This document shows, piece after piece, positions 32,623 through 40,480 of a DNA stretch of 64,000 nucleotides. Source of the DNA: Salipiger thiooxidans (lineage in GTDB: Bacteria; Pseudomonadota; Alphaproteobacteria; Rhodobacterales; Rhodobacteraceae); assembly GCF_900102075.1 (NCBI RefSeq), contig NZ_FNAV01000008.1, forward strand, positions 1 through 64,000, written 5' to 3'. Positions within the stretch are counted from its first letter, which is position 1. Each line of letters begins with the position of its first letter. The notes beneath the pieces were generated by a model. The model had not been told where the DNA came from and did not search any database. It was given only the letters and a program-made list of their open reading frames with translations. Made by a program: the position numbers and the translations under genes.

Positions 32623-33390
32623 ATGAGCAGCTTTGAGACCCTCACCCTCGACGTCGCCGATTTCGTCGCGACCGTCACCATCGACCGCGCCCCGGTGAAT
32701 GCCCAGAACAACCGCTTCCGCGAGGAGCTGACCGAGGTGATCGACGCGCTCGGCGACCGGACCGACGTGCGTGTCATCGTGCTGACCGGCGCCGGCAAGG
32801 CGTTCTCGGCCGGGGCCGACCTCTCCGAGCGCCCGACCCAGGACCCGGGACACTACACCGCCCACAACCGCCGCGTCCGGGCGAGCTTCGACTGCCTGCT
32901 CGAATGCCCGAAGCCGATCATCGCGGCGGTCAACGGCGCCGCCATCGGCGCGGGCTGCGTCACGGCGCTTTGCTGTGACATCCTCGTGCTGTCGGAAAAG
33001 GGCTTCCTGCAGATGACCGAGGTGATGGTCGGGCTTGCCGGCGGCGTCGCGCATGTGCGCCGCCACTTCGGCGAGAGCGACGCGCGGATGATGATCTACA
33101 CCGCCCGCCGGGTCTATGGCCCGGACCTGCTGCGCATGAACGTGGCCAGCGCCTGCGTCGCCCCCGAAGAGCTGCTCGCCACCGCGCGGGGGATCGCGGC
33201 GGACATCGCCAGGGCCAGCCCCTCGGCGGTGCGCGCGGCGAAGAGGTCGTTCCAGATGACCGAGGGCGTGTCGGTCTACGAGGGCTACCGGTTCGAGCAG
33301 GGCCAGACCAAGGCGCTGTCGACCTCCGAGGACACCGCCGAGGCCATGGCCGCCTTCCGCGAGAAGCGCGCGCCGGTGTTCCGCAGCTGA
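32623..33390 (+). CDS. Enoyl-CoA hydratase/isomerase (crotonase family)
   Basis: A 255-residue crotonase-fold enzyme. The first oxyanion-hole block is AFSAGADLSERPTQ (about residues 60-73). The second is NGAAIGAGCVTALCCDILVLSEKGFLQMTEV (about 105-135), where canonical ECH has its two Glu residues; here one Glu (in MTEV) is evident. It acts on an enoyl-CoA. It is the last gene of the plus-strand operon, facing gntR across 54 bases. A strong GGAG precedes ATG 32623. It may be a hydratase, hydrolase or isomerase; sequence alone does not decide. Confidence 0.85.
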   Translation: MSSFETLTLDVADFVATVTIDRAPVNAQNNRFREELTEVIDALGDRTDVRVIVLTGAGKAFSAGADLSERPTQDPGHYTAHNRRVRASFDCLLECPKPIIAAVNGAAIGAGCVTALCCDILVLSEKGFLQMTEVMVGLAGGVAHVRRHFGESDARMMIYTARRVYGPDLLRMNVASACVAPEELLATARGIAADIARASPSAVRAAKRSFQMTEGVSVYEGYRFEQGQTKALSTSEDTAEAMAAFREKRAPVFRS

Positions 33391-33444
33391 GCCTTCACCG
33401 CCGTCCGGGGCGGCGGGCGGCGGGTGGGGCGCCCGTAACAGGGT

Positions 33445-34197
33445 TCAGCGCAGCTTGACCTCGATCTTCATCATGTCGCCGCGGTAGATGCCGTTGGCGA
33501 GCATGATGATGTCGCCATTCTGGTTCGCCACCACCCGCTGCACCCGCGCGATCGGGTCGCCGATCGAGATGTTGAGCTGCGAGGCGGTCTCGAGATCGGC
33601 CGAGCCGATGGTCACGATCTGGTTGGCGTTGGCCACGGTCTGGCCGGGAATGTCCGCCACCAGCCGCATCGCGGTGACCCTGGTGTAGTTCTCTTCGGGG
33701 ATGTGCTCGCAGATCCGCTCGTCGACGTAGACATCGGCCAGCAGGAAGGCCTGCCCGTCGCGGCTGTGCTTGCGGCGCAGGTGCCGGTAGGACGGCGCGG
33801 GGTTGCCGAGCTCGCCCTCGTGGCGGGGCAGCAGGACTCCGGTCTCGTCGCCGAGGATCTCGATGGTGGCATTGTCCCGCGCGATCAGCAGGCCGGTCCA
33901 GTCGGTCTTGACCTCGCACCACAGATCCCGCTTCGGGCGCTCGATCACGAAGGTGCCCTTGGCCCGGAAACGCTCGATCAGCCCTTCCTTCTCGAGGATA
34001 TCGAGCGACTGGCGGATGGTCATGGTGGCCACGCCGCACTGGTCGGCCAGCTCCTTCACGGTGGGGATCTTGCTGCCCACGTCCCACTCGCCGCTCTCGA
34101 TGCGCTGGCGGAACAGGCTCGCAAGCTGGATGTAGCGCGACACGTTGCTCTTCTGCAGAGCCTTGACTGTCGCGTTGTCGGGTCTCGTCGCGGCCAT
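33445..34197 (-). CDS. GntR-family (HutC subfamily) transcriptional regulator
   Basis: A 250-residue regulator with an N-terminal GntR winged helix (residues about 20-87: SLFRQRIESGEWDVGSKIPT, then ELADQCGVATMTIRQSLDIL). A C-terminal UTRA ligand domain follows (about 100-250). It is probably the local regulator of the acyl-CoA island, since AT-rich inverted repeats lie upstream of its own gene and of the TAXI genes. The effector may be an acyl-CoA or the free acid. A paralogue lacking the DNA-binding half lies at 37985-38470. ATG 34197 gives the family-typical N-terminus. Confidence 0.93.
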   Translation of the reverse strand: MAATRPDNATVKALQKSNVSRYIQLASLFRQRIESGEWDVGSKIPTVKELADQCGVATMTIRQSLDILEKEGLIERFRAKGTFVIERPKRDLWCEVKTDWTGLLIARDNATIEILGDETGVLLPRHEGELGNPAPSYRHLRRKHSRDGQAFLLADVYVDERICEHIPEENYTRVTAMRLVADIPGQTVANANQIVTIGSADLETASQLNISIGDPIARVQRVVANQNGDIIMLANGIYRGDMMKIEVKLR

Positions 34198-34252
34198 GAT
34201 GTGTCCTCGCTGGATTGCTCCCTCAAGGATAAGGCCGGCGCGGGCACCCTTC

Positions 34253-34283
34253 AATCATAAAAGCTAGGTTTTAGACCAATGAT
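34253..34283. promoter_or_regulatory. Candidate operator upstream of gntR
   Basis: An AT-rich stretch between the GST stop and the gntR start carries nested inverted repeats: TAAAA (34258-34262) with TTTTA (34269-34273), and ATCAT (34254-34258) with ATGAT (34279-34283). GGTTTTAGACC at 34267-34277 reads GGTCTAAAACC on the other strand. It shares GTCTAAAA with the TAXI-upstream repeat and AATCATAA with the 22.4-kb palindrome. This pattern fits autoregulation by GntR. Confidence 0.5.
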
Positions 34284-34326
34284 ATCGCGGCGGGTCGGGG
34301 CCCCTGCCCTCCCCGCCGCGCAGCCC

Positions 34327-34980
34327 TCAGAACCAGAGCTGGCCCGCGGTGACATCGCCGGCGCCGCCCTCGTCATCCATCACCATGGTCGCGGCGACCG
34401 AGGGCCGCGTGGCCTGCGCGGCCTCCCACGCGGCGAGCTGCGGCGCCCGCGCCCGCCAGCCGCAGTCGGGCCAGCGGAAATCGAGCTGCCCGAGCGCGCA
34501 GAGCACCGCCACGTGGCCAAGGCCGAAGGGCGTCTCCGCCAGCGCAGCGGCCTCGGCTTCCAGCAGGTCGAGCGAGGCGCGGACCTTGCTGCGCCAGCCG
34601 TCGGTGACCGCCTCCCAGGCGCCCGCCGGGCGGGTGAGTTCGGTGCGCCAGACCAGCAGGATGTCGGTGAGCCCGTCCCCCAGCGCCTGCCAGCGCAGCT
34701 GCGCCATGCGCGGCCCCGGCTCGGACGGCAGCAGACCGGTGCCTGCGCGCAGATCGAGGTATTCGCAGATCACCCGGCTGTCGAAAAGCGCCAGCCCCTC
34801 CCCGGTGACCAGCGTCGGGATCTTGCCGAGCGGATTGTCGGCCATCACCGCCGGGTGCGGCGTCATGTGCACCGCCACCACCGAGCGCACGCAATCCACC
34901 TGCCCGAGCAGGCCGGTCTCGTGCAGGACGATCATCACCTTGCGCACGAAGGGCGAGCGCGGCGACCAGTGCAGCTTCAT
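34327..34980 (-). CDS. Glutathione S-transferase family protein
   Basis: A 217-residue GST with an N-terminal thioredoxin-like domain (KLHWSPRSPFVRKVMIVLHE, residues 2-21). The glutathione-binding cis-Pro and Ser region is GKIPTLVTGEGLALFDSRVICEYLD (about 55-80), and an all-helical C-terminal domain follows. In catabolic operons GSTs may isomerise, cleave ethers or detoxify CoA-linked or unsaturated intermediates; the role here is unknown. ATG 34980 (MKLHW) matches the family start. A second ATG at 34995 overlaps the upstream stop. It is co-directional with the FadB-like gene. Confidence 0.88.
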   Translation of the reverse strand: MKLHWSPRSPFVRKVMIVLHETGLLGQVDCVRSVVAVHMTPHPAVMADNPLGKIPTLVTGEGLALFDSRVICEYLDLRAGTGLLPSEPGPRMAQLRWQALGDGLTDILLVWRTELTRPAGAWEAVTDGWRSKVRASLDLLEAEAAALAETPFGLGHVAVLCALGQLDFRWPDCGWRARAPQLAAWEAAQATRPSVAATMVMDDEGGAGDVTAGQLWF

Positions 34981-34998
34981 CCTTGCATCCCCCATCGG

Positions 34999-37098
34999 TC
35001 AGCCCTCCCGTCCGGTGTCGAGCCCGGCCAGCACCTCGGCCACCGGCCCGGCGCGGAACCCGTGGCCTACCGCCGCGGCCAGCGCCTTCAGGTCCGCCTC
35101 GAGCTCGGCGCGGCCCTCGGTCGCCGCCCAGTAGAGCGGCCCGCCGCGCCAGCGCGGGAAGCCGTAGCCATTGGCCAGCGCCACGTCCACGTCCGAGGCC
35201 CGCTGCGCGATGCCCTCGTCGAGCAGGCAGGCCGCCTCGTTGACGATGGCCGCGAGCAGCTGGCGCTGGATGGTCCCGGCGTCGAAGCTTTGCGGGCTCA
35301 CCCCGGCCTCGGCCCGGGCGGCGTCGATCAATGCCGCGACCTCGGGATCGGGCTCGGCGGCGCCGGAGCCGGAGCCGTAGGCATACCAGCCCTTGCCGGT
35401 CTTGCGTCCGAGCCGCCCGGCCTCGCAGAGCCGGTCGGGGATGGTGACGTAGCGCGCCTGCGGATCGCGGCTCGCCGCCTGCCGCTTGCGCATCGCCCAG
35501 GCGATGTCGAGCCCGGACATGTCCGACACCGCGAAGGGCCCCATGGCAAAGCCGAAGCCCGTGGCGGCCGCATCCACCTCTTCCGGCGCAGCCCCGTCGA
35601 GCACCAGAAGCTCGGCCCGGCGCCGATAGGCGGCGTAGATCCGGTTGCCGACGAAGCCCTCGCCCACGCGCGCCACCACCGGCTGCTTGCCGAGCCTGCC
35701 CGCAAGCTTGAGCCCGCTCGCCAGCACCGCGTCCGACGTGCGCGCCGCGCGCACCACCTCGAGCAGCTTCATCACATCGGCGGGGCTGAAGAAATGAAGG
35801 CCCAGCACGCGCTCGGGATGGGAGAGCCCCTGCACCATCTCGTCGATGTCGAGATAGGAGGTGTTGGTGGCGATGATCGCCTCTGCGGGCAGCGCCGCCT
35901 CGAGCCGGGCGAGCACGTCCTGCTTGACCGACATCTCCTCGAAGACCGCCTCGATCACCAGATCGCAGCCCGAAAGCGCGCCGTAGTCGACCGCACCCGA
36001 GAGCGCGGCGCGGCGCTGTTCGGCGCCGGAGGCCGACAGCCGGCCCCTGGCGACCTGCGCCCCGAGGCTGGCGTCGATGCCAGAGAGCGCCGTTGCCAGC
36101 GCCGCCTCGTCGCGTTCGATCAGCACCACCGACAGACCCGCCGCGAGCAGCGCGCGGACGATGCCCTGCCCCATGGTGCCACCGCCGATCACGCCCGCGG
36201 CCGAAACCCGGAGCGCCGCTGTCATGTCGAGCCCGTCGACCGAGCCCGCCGTGCGCTCGGCGAAGAAGAGGTAGCGCAGCGCGAAGGCGTCGTCGCTCAG
36301 CCGCAGGCGCTGGAACACCGCGCGCTCGTCGGCGAGCATGGTCCCGGCGTCTCCGTCCGAGGCCCGCACCAGCCGGATCGCCTCGGCGATGTTGGGCCGG
36401 CCCTTGCCACGCTTCAGCGCGGTGCGGGCGGCGGCGTCGATCGCGGCCTCGTCCTCGGGCGGCGGCGGCAGGGTGCGGGCGAGCCGCTTGGGCCGCGGCC
36501 CCTCGCGCAGGAAGGCCAGCGCGGCGGCCAGCAGGTCGCCTTCGGCCAGCCCGTCCACCAGCCCGAGCGTCAGCGCCTCGGTGGCGGGGATGCGGGCGGC
36601 GCGGCAGATCAGGTCGATGGCGCTTGCACGGCCGGTGAGGCGCGGCATCCGCTGGGTGCCCCCGGCGCCCGGGATGAAGCCCAGCGAGACCTCGGGCAGG
36701 CCCAGCCGGGCGTCAGGCGCGGCGATGCGGTAGTCGCAGCCCAGCGACAGCTCGAGCCCCCCGCCAAGCGCCACCCCGTGCAGCGCCGCGACCACCGGGA
36801 AGGGCGCGTCCTCGATGGCGGCTATGACGTCGGGCAGCTCGGGCCACGCCAGGGGCTTGCCGAACTCGCGCAGGTCCGAGCCCGCGACGAAGCAGCGCCC
36901 GGCGCCCATCAGCACGGCGCCCGCGGCCCCCGCCTCGCAGGCGGCAGCGATGCCGTCGGTGATGCCGCGGCGCACTGCGTGCGAGCCCGCATTGACCGGC
37001 GGGTTGTCGATGGTCAGCACCGCGATATCGCCCTGCATGGCGAAGCCGACCGTGCCCGGGGACGCCTCGGGCGTGTCCTGTGTCACATGGGTGTTCAT
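34999..37098 (-). CDS. FadB/FadJ-like bifunctional enoyl-CoA hydratase / 3-hydroxyacyl-CoA dehydrogenase
   Basis: A 699-residue fusion. The N-terminal crotonase domain (about residues 15-190) contains CFVAGSDLREFG, then HGVALGGGLELSLGCDYRIA, then PEVSLGFIPGAGGTQR, with both catalytic Glu positions plausible. The NAD Rossmann motif AAGVIGGGTMGQGIVRALL is near residue 305. The 3HCDH domain has LGLHFFSPADVMKLLEVV near 445 and GEGFVGNRIYAAYRRRAE near 490. It performs the hydration and NAD-dependent oxidation steps of beta-oxidation. ATG 37098 follows a GAAAGG site. No thiolase is seen in the window. Confidence 0.92.
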   Translation of the reverse strand: MNTHVTQDTPEASPGTVGFAMQGDIAVLTIDNPPVNAGSHAVRRGITDGIAAACEAGAAGAVLMGAGRCFVAGSDLREFGKPLAWPELPDVIAAIEDAPFPVVAALHGVALGGGLELSLGCDYRIAAPDARLGLPEVSLGFIPGAGGTQRMPRLTGRASAIDLICRAARIPATEALTLGLVDGLAEGDLLAAALAFLREGPRPKRLARTLPPPPEDEAAIDAAARTALKRGKGRPNIAEAIRLVRASDGDAGTMLADERAVFQRLRLSDDAFALRYLFFAERTAGSVDGLDMTAALRVSAAGVIGGGTMGQGIVRALLAAGLSVVLIERDEAALATALSGIDASLGAQVARGRLSASGAEQRRAALSGAVDYGALSGCDLVIEAVFEEMSVKQDVLARLEAALPAEAIIATNTSYLDIDEMVQGLSHPERVLGLHFFSPADVMKLLEVVRAARTSDAVLASGLKLAGRLGKQPVVARVGEGFVGNRIYAAYRRRAELLVLDGAAPEEVDAAATGFGFAMGPFAVSDMSGLDIAWAMRKRQAASRDPQARYVTIPDRLCEAGRLGRKTGKGWYAYGSGSGAAEPDPEVAALIDAARAEAGVSPQSFDAGTIQRQLLAAIVNEAACLLDEGIAQRASDVDVALANGYGFPRWRGGPLYWAATEGRAELEADLKALAAAVGHGFRAGPVAEVLAGLDTGREG

Positions 37099-37114
37099 GG
37101 CTGGCGACCTTTCG

Positions 37115-37948
37115 TCAGTCTTGGTTTCGTTCGGGCCCGGAGCCGTCGCGCAGGGCATGGATCCAGGGCAGCATCAGCGCCGCCACCTCGGCGGGCTTCT
37201 CGTCGGGAAGCGCGTGGCTCGCCCCGTCGACGGTGGCAAGCGTCACGCGGGGCGCGAATTCGCGCAGGTAGAAATCGCGGGCCCCGGCGGGCCGGAACGG
37301 GTCCTGAAGCCCCACCACGTCGAGCACCGGCGCCCGGCCCGAGGTCCACCAGCTGTCGCGCTCGGTGCGGGTGCGGGCGGCCCGCTGCGCCCCCACGAGC
37401 GCGCCGTTCCAGCCCTGCAGCCAGGGGCGCGGGTCGTGGCCCTCGGCGAAGAAGCCGAGCCGCAGCGCGGCAAGACGCTCGTCCTCGGGGGCGTCGGGGT
37501 CCATGGCGACCTCGATGGCGCGCGACAGCTGCGCCGGCCACTTGCCGCCGCCCGCCGCCAGAAGCACCAGCCCGTCGATCAGCTCGGGGCGGTCCTGGGC
37601 CACGGTGCGGGCGATCCAGCAGCCATAGGCGTGGCCCACGACGACGGCGCCGCCCGCGCCTTTCTCGGCGGCAAGCGCCGCGGCGGCGTCCCCGGCAAGG
37701 TCGTGGAAGTCGATGTCCTCGAGCGGGCCGGTGCTGTCGCCCATGCCGCGCGGCCAGGGCAGCACCACGCGCAGCCCGCCCGTCGCCAGCGCCTCGGCGA
37801 GGTGCCGGAAATCGTCGGGCCCGCGCCCGGTCGAGGCGATCAGGCAGAGCGTGGGCGCGGCCTCGCCCGAGGGCCCCAGCACCCGGTAGGCGATGCTGGC
37901 AGCACCGTTCTGCACCGTGCGGATCGTCTCTGTCATCGTGGTGGTCAT
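37115..37948 (-). CDS. Alpha/beta hydrolase-fold protein with Ala at the nucleophile position
   Basis: A 277-residue protein with the alpha/beta hydrolase core. Conserved elements are LIASTGRGPDDFRHLAEAL, WPRGMGDSTGPLEDI and the elbow VVVGHAYGCWIAR near residues 102-114. The nucleophile position G-x-Nuc-x-G is Ala107, not Ser, Asp or Cys. The acid (VVGLQDPF) and His (DGASHALPDEKP, about 242) regions look intact. It may be a non-hydrolytic member, as known for some oxygenase- or lyase-like relatives. It sits between the FadB-like gene (16 bases) and the UTRA gene (36 bases) in one operon. Confidence 0.82.
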   Translation of the reverse strand: MTTTMTETIRTVQNGAASIAYRVLGPSGEAAPTLCLIASTGRGPDDFRHLAEALATGGLRVVLPWPRGMGDSTGPLEDIDFHDLAGDAAAALAAEKGAGGAVVVGHAYGCWIARTVAQDRPELIDGLVLLAAGGGKWPAQLSRAIEVAMDPDAPEDERLAALRLGFFAEGHDPRPWLQGWNGALVGAQRAARTRTERDSWWTSGRAPVLDVVGLQDPFRPAGARDFYLREFAPRVTLATVDGASHALPDEKPAEVAALMLPWIHALRDGSGPERNQD

Positions 37949-37984
37949 CTCCGTCTCCTCACCGGCGGGTCGTCGCCCGCCCGG

Positions 37985-38470
37985 TCACTTCAGTTTCACC
38001 CGCAGCCGCGCCGCGTCGCCCCGGTAGATGCCGTCGGTCACGAGGAACCGCAGCCCGTCGCTGTCCACCGCCACCCGCACCACCCGCGCCATCGGCTCGC
38101 CGAGCCGCACCGACAGCTCCTGCGAGACCGTCAGATCGGCACCGATGACGGTGAGCTCCTGCTGGGCGTCTGCAACCTGCCGCCCCGGCAGTTCCGAGGC
38201 GATGCGCATGGCGGTCATCTGCGCCAGCGCGTCCGGCGGCAGCGCCGCGTAGGCGCGCTCGTCGATGTAGAGATCCGAGACCATGAAGGCCTCGCCGTCG
38301 CGCCAGTTGCGGCGCCGGATGCGGCGGTACGACTGCGCGGCCCGGCCCGGCCAGTCGCCGCTCTCGATGCGGCGGCGGAAGAGCCCGGCGAGCTGCAGGT
38401 AGCGCGACACTGCACTCTTGCGCAGTGCCGCGGCGGTGGCGGTCGGGCTGGCGGGGCTGGCGATGCTCAT
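37985..38470 (-). CDS. UTRA-domain protein: GntR/HutC paralogue lacking its DNA-binding domain
   Basis: A 161-residue paralogue of the GntR regulator at 33445-34197. The first ~40 residues match (SAVSRYLQLAGLFRRRIESGDW against SNVSRYIQLASLFRQRIESGEW). The next ~91 residues of the full protein, covering the recognition helices, wing and linker, are missing in frame. Similarity resumes at SYRRIRRRNWRDGEAF and runs to the end (TDGIYRGDAARLRVKLK). The reading frame, start and stop are intact, and it overlaps the dehydrogenase gene by 4 bases. It could be a ligand-binding partner, an antagonist of GntR, or a decaying gene. Confidence 0.85.
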   Translation of the reverse strand: MSIASPASPTATAAALRKSAVSRYLQLAGLFRRRIESGDWPGRAAQSYRRIRRRNWRDGEAFMVSDLYIDERAYAALPPDALAQMTAMRIASELPGRQVADAQQELTVIGADLTVSQELSVRLGEPMARVVRVAVDSDGLRFLVTDGIYRGDAARLRVKLK

Positions 38471-39429
38471 GTCATCACGCGCAGCGGCGCACCGCCGAGC
38501 CAGCCGCCGATATCCTCGACCGCGTCGCGGTAGTAGACGCGGTAGTTCTCTTCGGTGACATAGCCCATGTGCGGCGTCGCCTGCACGTTGTCCAGGCGTC
38601 GGAAGGGATGGTCCAATGGCAGCGGCTCGGTATCGAAGACATCGAGCACGGCGCCCCCGATGCGCCCCGCCTCGAGCAGCGAGATCAGCGCCGCCTCGTC
38701 GGCGAGCGGCCCGCGCGCGGTGTTCACGAACAGCGCGTCGGGCTTCATCCGCCCCAGCAGCTCGGCCGAGATGATGCCCCGGCTGCCGGGCACCAGTGCC
38801 AGCTGCACCGTGATCACGTCGCTGGTGGCAAAGAGCTCGGGCAGGTCGAGCGGCAGGACGTCGAGCTCGGCGGCGCGGTTGTCGAGGTCGGTGCGGGTCC
38901 AGCCCGCGACCTCCATCCCGAAGGCCTGCCCGAAGCGCGCCATGCGGCGGCCGAGCTTGCCGAGCCCCACGACGCCGAGCCGCCGGCCCTGAAGCGAGCG
39001 CCCGAGGCCGTTCTGCCAGGGTCCCCCGGCGCGGAAATTGGCGACCTCCTGCGGCAGGCGCCGCATGAACGCGAGGATCCCGGCCCAGGCCAGCTCTGCC
39101 GCCGGGTTGCCGGCCGAGCCGGTACCGCAGACGGTGATGCCGAGCGCCCGCGCGGCCTCGAGGTCGATGCTGCGGTTGCGGGCGCCGGTGGTGATCAGCA
39201 GCCGCAGGTTCGGCAGGCGCTTCAGCAGGCTTTCGGGAAAGGGCGTGCGCTCGCGCATTGCGACGATCACCGTGCAATCGGCAAGCGCCGCGGCCACCGC
39301 ATCCTCATCTCCGAGGTGCTCGGCATAACGGCGCAGGGTCACGCGGCCGTCGAGGCCGCTCCAGTCTGCGCAGGCGAAGGCCGCGTCCTGGTAATCGTCG
39401 AGAATGGCGCAGATGGGCAGGTCGGTCAT
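38467..39429 (-). CDS. NAD-dependent D-2-hydroxyacid dehydrogenase family protein
   Basis: A 320-residue dehydrogenase of the PGDH/glycerate dehydrogenase type. The N-terminal catalytic domain carries LLITTGARNRSIDLEAARALGI. The Rossmann fold has GVVGLGKLGRRMARFGQAFGM near residue 150, Arg in VNTARGPLADEAAL (about 240), Glu in VFDTEPLPLDHP (about 270) and the catalytic His in ATPHMGY (about 290). It interconverts a D-2-hydroxy acid and a 2-oxo acid. Its link to the acyl-CoA pathway is unclear. It lies 74 bases after the TTT receptor gene and overlaps the UTRA gene by 4 bases. Confidence 0.9.
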   Translation of the reverse strand: MTDLPICAILDDYQDAAFACADWSGLDGRVTLRRYAEHLGDEDAVAAALADCTVIVAMRERTPFPESLLKRLPNLRLLITTGARNRSIDLEAARALGITVCGTGSAGNPAAELAWAGILAFMRRLPQEVANFRAGGPWQNGLGRSLQGRRLGVVGLGKLGRRMARFGQAFGMEVAGWTRTDLDNRAAELDVLPLDLPELFATSDVITVQLALVPGSRGIISAELLGRMKPDALFVNTARGPLADEAALISLLEAGRIGGAVLDVFDTEPLPLDHPFRRLDNVQATPHMGYVTEENYRVYYRDAVEDIGGWLGGAPLRVMT

Positions 39430-39503
39430 GTCCGGAGCAATCCTTTGATCAGTGAACGGAAGACGGCAGAGCACCCCGACGCGGGGCGCTCCGCTCTCTG
39501 ATC

Positions 39504-40454
39504 TTATTGCGAGAGACCCTGCGATTCCGCGAGTGCCTTCCACATGTCGAGCTCGGAATCGACCTGCTCCGCAAAGCCCTCGGGCGTGGTGGCGTTCAGC
39601 GTCCAGTCGAGCGGCGTGACCTTGGCGATGAACTCCTCGTTCCTGAGCGCCGCGTTGACGTCGGCGTTGAGCTTCTCGACGATCGCCGGATCGGTGCCCG
39701 CGGGCACGAACATGCCGACCCACTGCTTGATCTCGAGATCCGGGTAGCCCAGCTCGGCGGTCGAGGGCACGTCGGGCTGCGCGTCGATGCGCGCGCTGCC
39801 GAGCACGGCCAGCGCCTTGATCTTGCCGCTGGTGAGGTTCTCGCCCGCCGAGCTGACCGACGAGCCGTAGATGTCGGTCTCGCCCGAGAGGATCGAGACC
39901 ACGGCGGGGCCGCCGCCCTTGAAATGCACCACGTCGACGTCGGCGCCGCTGTCGGCGATGAACTTCTCGATGGCGAAATGCGTGGTGGTCCCGAGGCCCG
40001 CGGTGGCGGCGAACTTGGGGCTCTCCTTGCTGGCGGCCACAAACTCGTCGAGCGTGTCGAAGTCCGAAGTCGCGTTGGTCACGAGGATGTAGGAGACGTG
40101 GCCGACGTTGGCGACCGGGATCAGGTCCTCGCGCGGGTCGAAGGGCAGGTCGGGCTGGATCGCGGGCGCCGTGACATAGGCCGAGGTGGTGACCAGCAGC
40201 GTCTGCCCGTCGGGCCTGGCCTGCGCCACCTGCGCGGTGCCCACCATCGAGCCGCCGCCCGGGCGGTTGTCTATCAGCACCGGCTGGCCCCAGGCCTTTT
40301 CGAGATAGGGCGCGAGATGGCGCATGAACACGTCGGTATTGCCTGACGGCGAATAGGGCACCACGACGGTGACGGGCCCGGCGGGGTAGTCGGCCGCAAA
40401 GAGCGGCTGGGCCAGTCCCAGCGCCATGGCGGCAGCGGTCAGCAGGGTCTTCAT
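39504..40454 (-). CDS. tctC: Tripartite tricarboxylate transporter receptor (TctC/Bug family)
   Basis: A 316-residue periplasmic binding protein with a Sec signal peptide (about residues 1-20, LAQPLFA-AD). Bug-family landmarks are VTVVVPYSPSGNTDVFMRHLAPYLEKAWGQ near residue 30 and DNRPGGGSMVGTAQVAQARPDG near 62. The TTATHFAIEK-like loop is near 145 and FKGGGPAVVSILSGETDIYGSSV near 175. It delivers an organic acid to TctAB. The receptor is encoded after tctA here, 26 bases downstream on the minus strand, rather than first. Confidence 0.92.
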   Translation of the reverse strand: MKTLLTAAAMALGLAQPLFAADYPAGPVTVVVPYSPSGNTDVFMRHLAPYLEKAWGQPVLIDNRPGGGSMVGTAQVAQARPDGQTLLVTTSAYVTAPAIQPDLPFDPREDLIPVANVGHVSYILVTNATSDFDTLDEFVAASKESPKFAATAGLGTTTHFAIEKFIADSGADVDVVHFKGGGPAVVSILSGETDIYGSSVSSAGENLTSGKIKALAVLGSARIDAQPDVPSTAELGYPDLEIKQWVGMFVPAGTDPAIVEKLNADVNAALRNEEFIAKVTPLDWTLNATTPEGFAEQVDSELDMWKALAESQGLSQ

Positions 40455-40480
40455 CTGTTTCCTCCTCGGTTGGGGTTGGG

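Noticed and set aside
34279-38148. A 1289-codon plus-strand open frame across the GST, FadB-like and hydrolase genes.
   Set aside because: It lies opposite three clear genes with complete catalytic motifs. Its composition (Arg/Gly/His-rich) is that of an antisense shadow.
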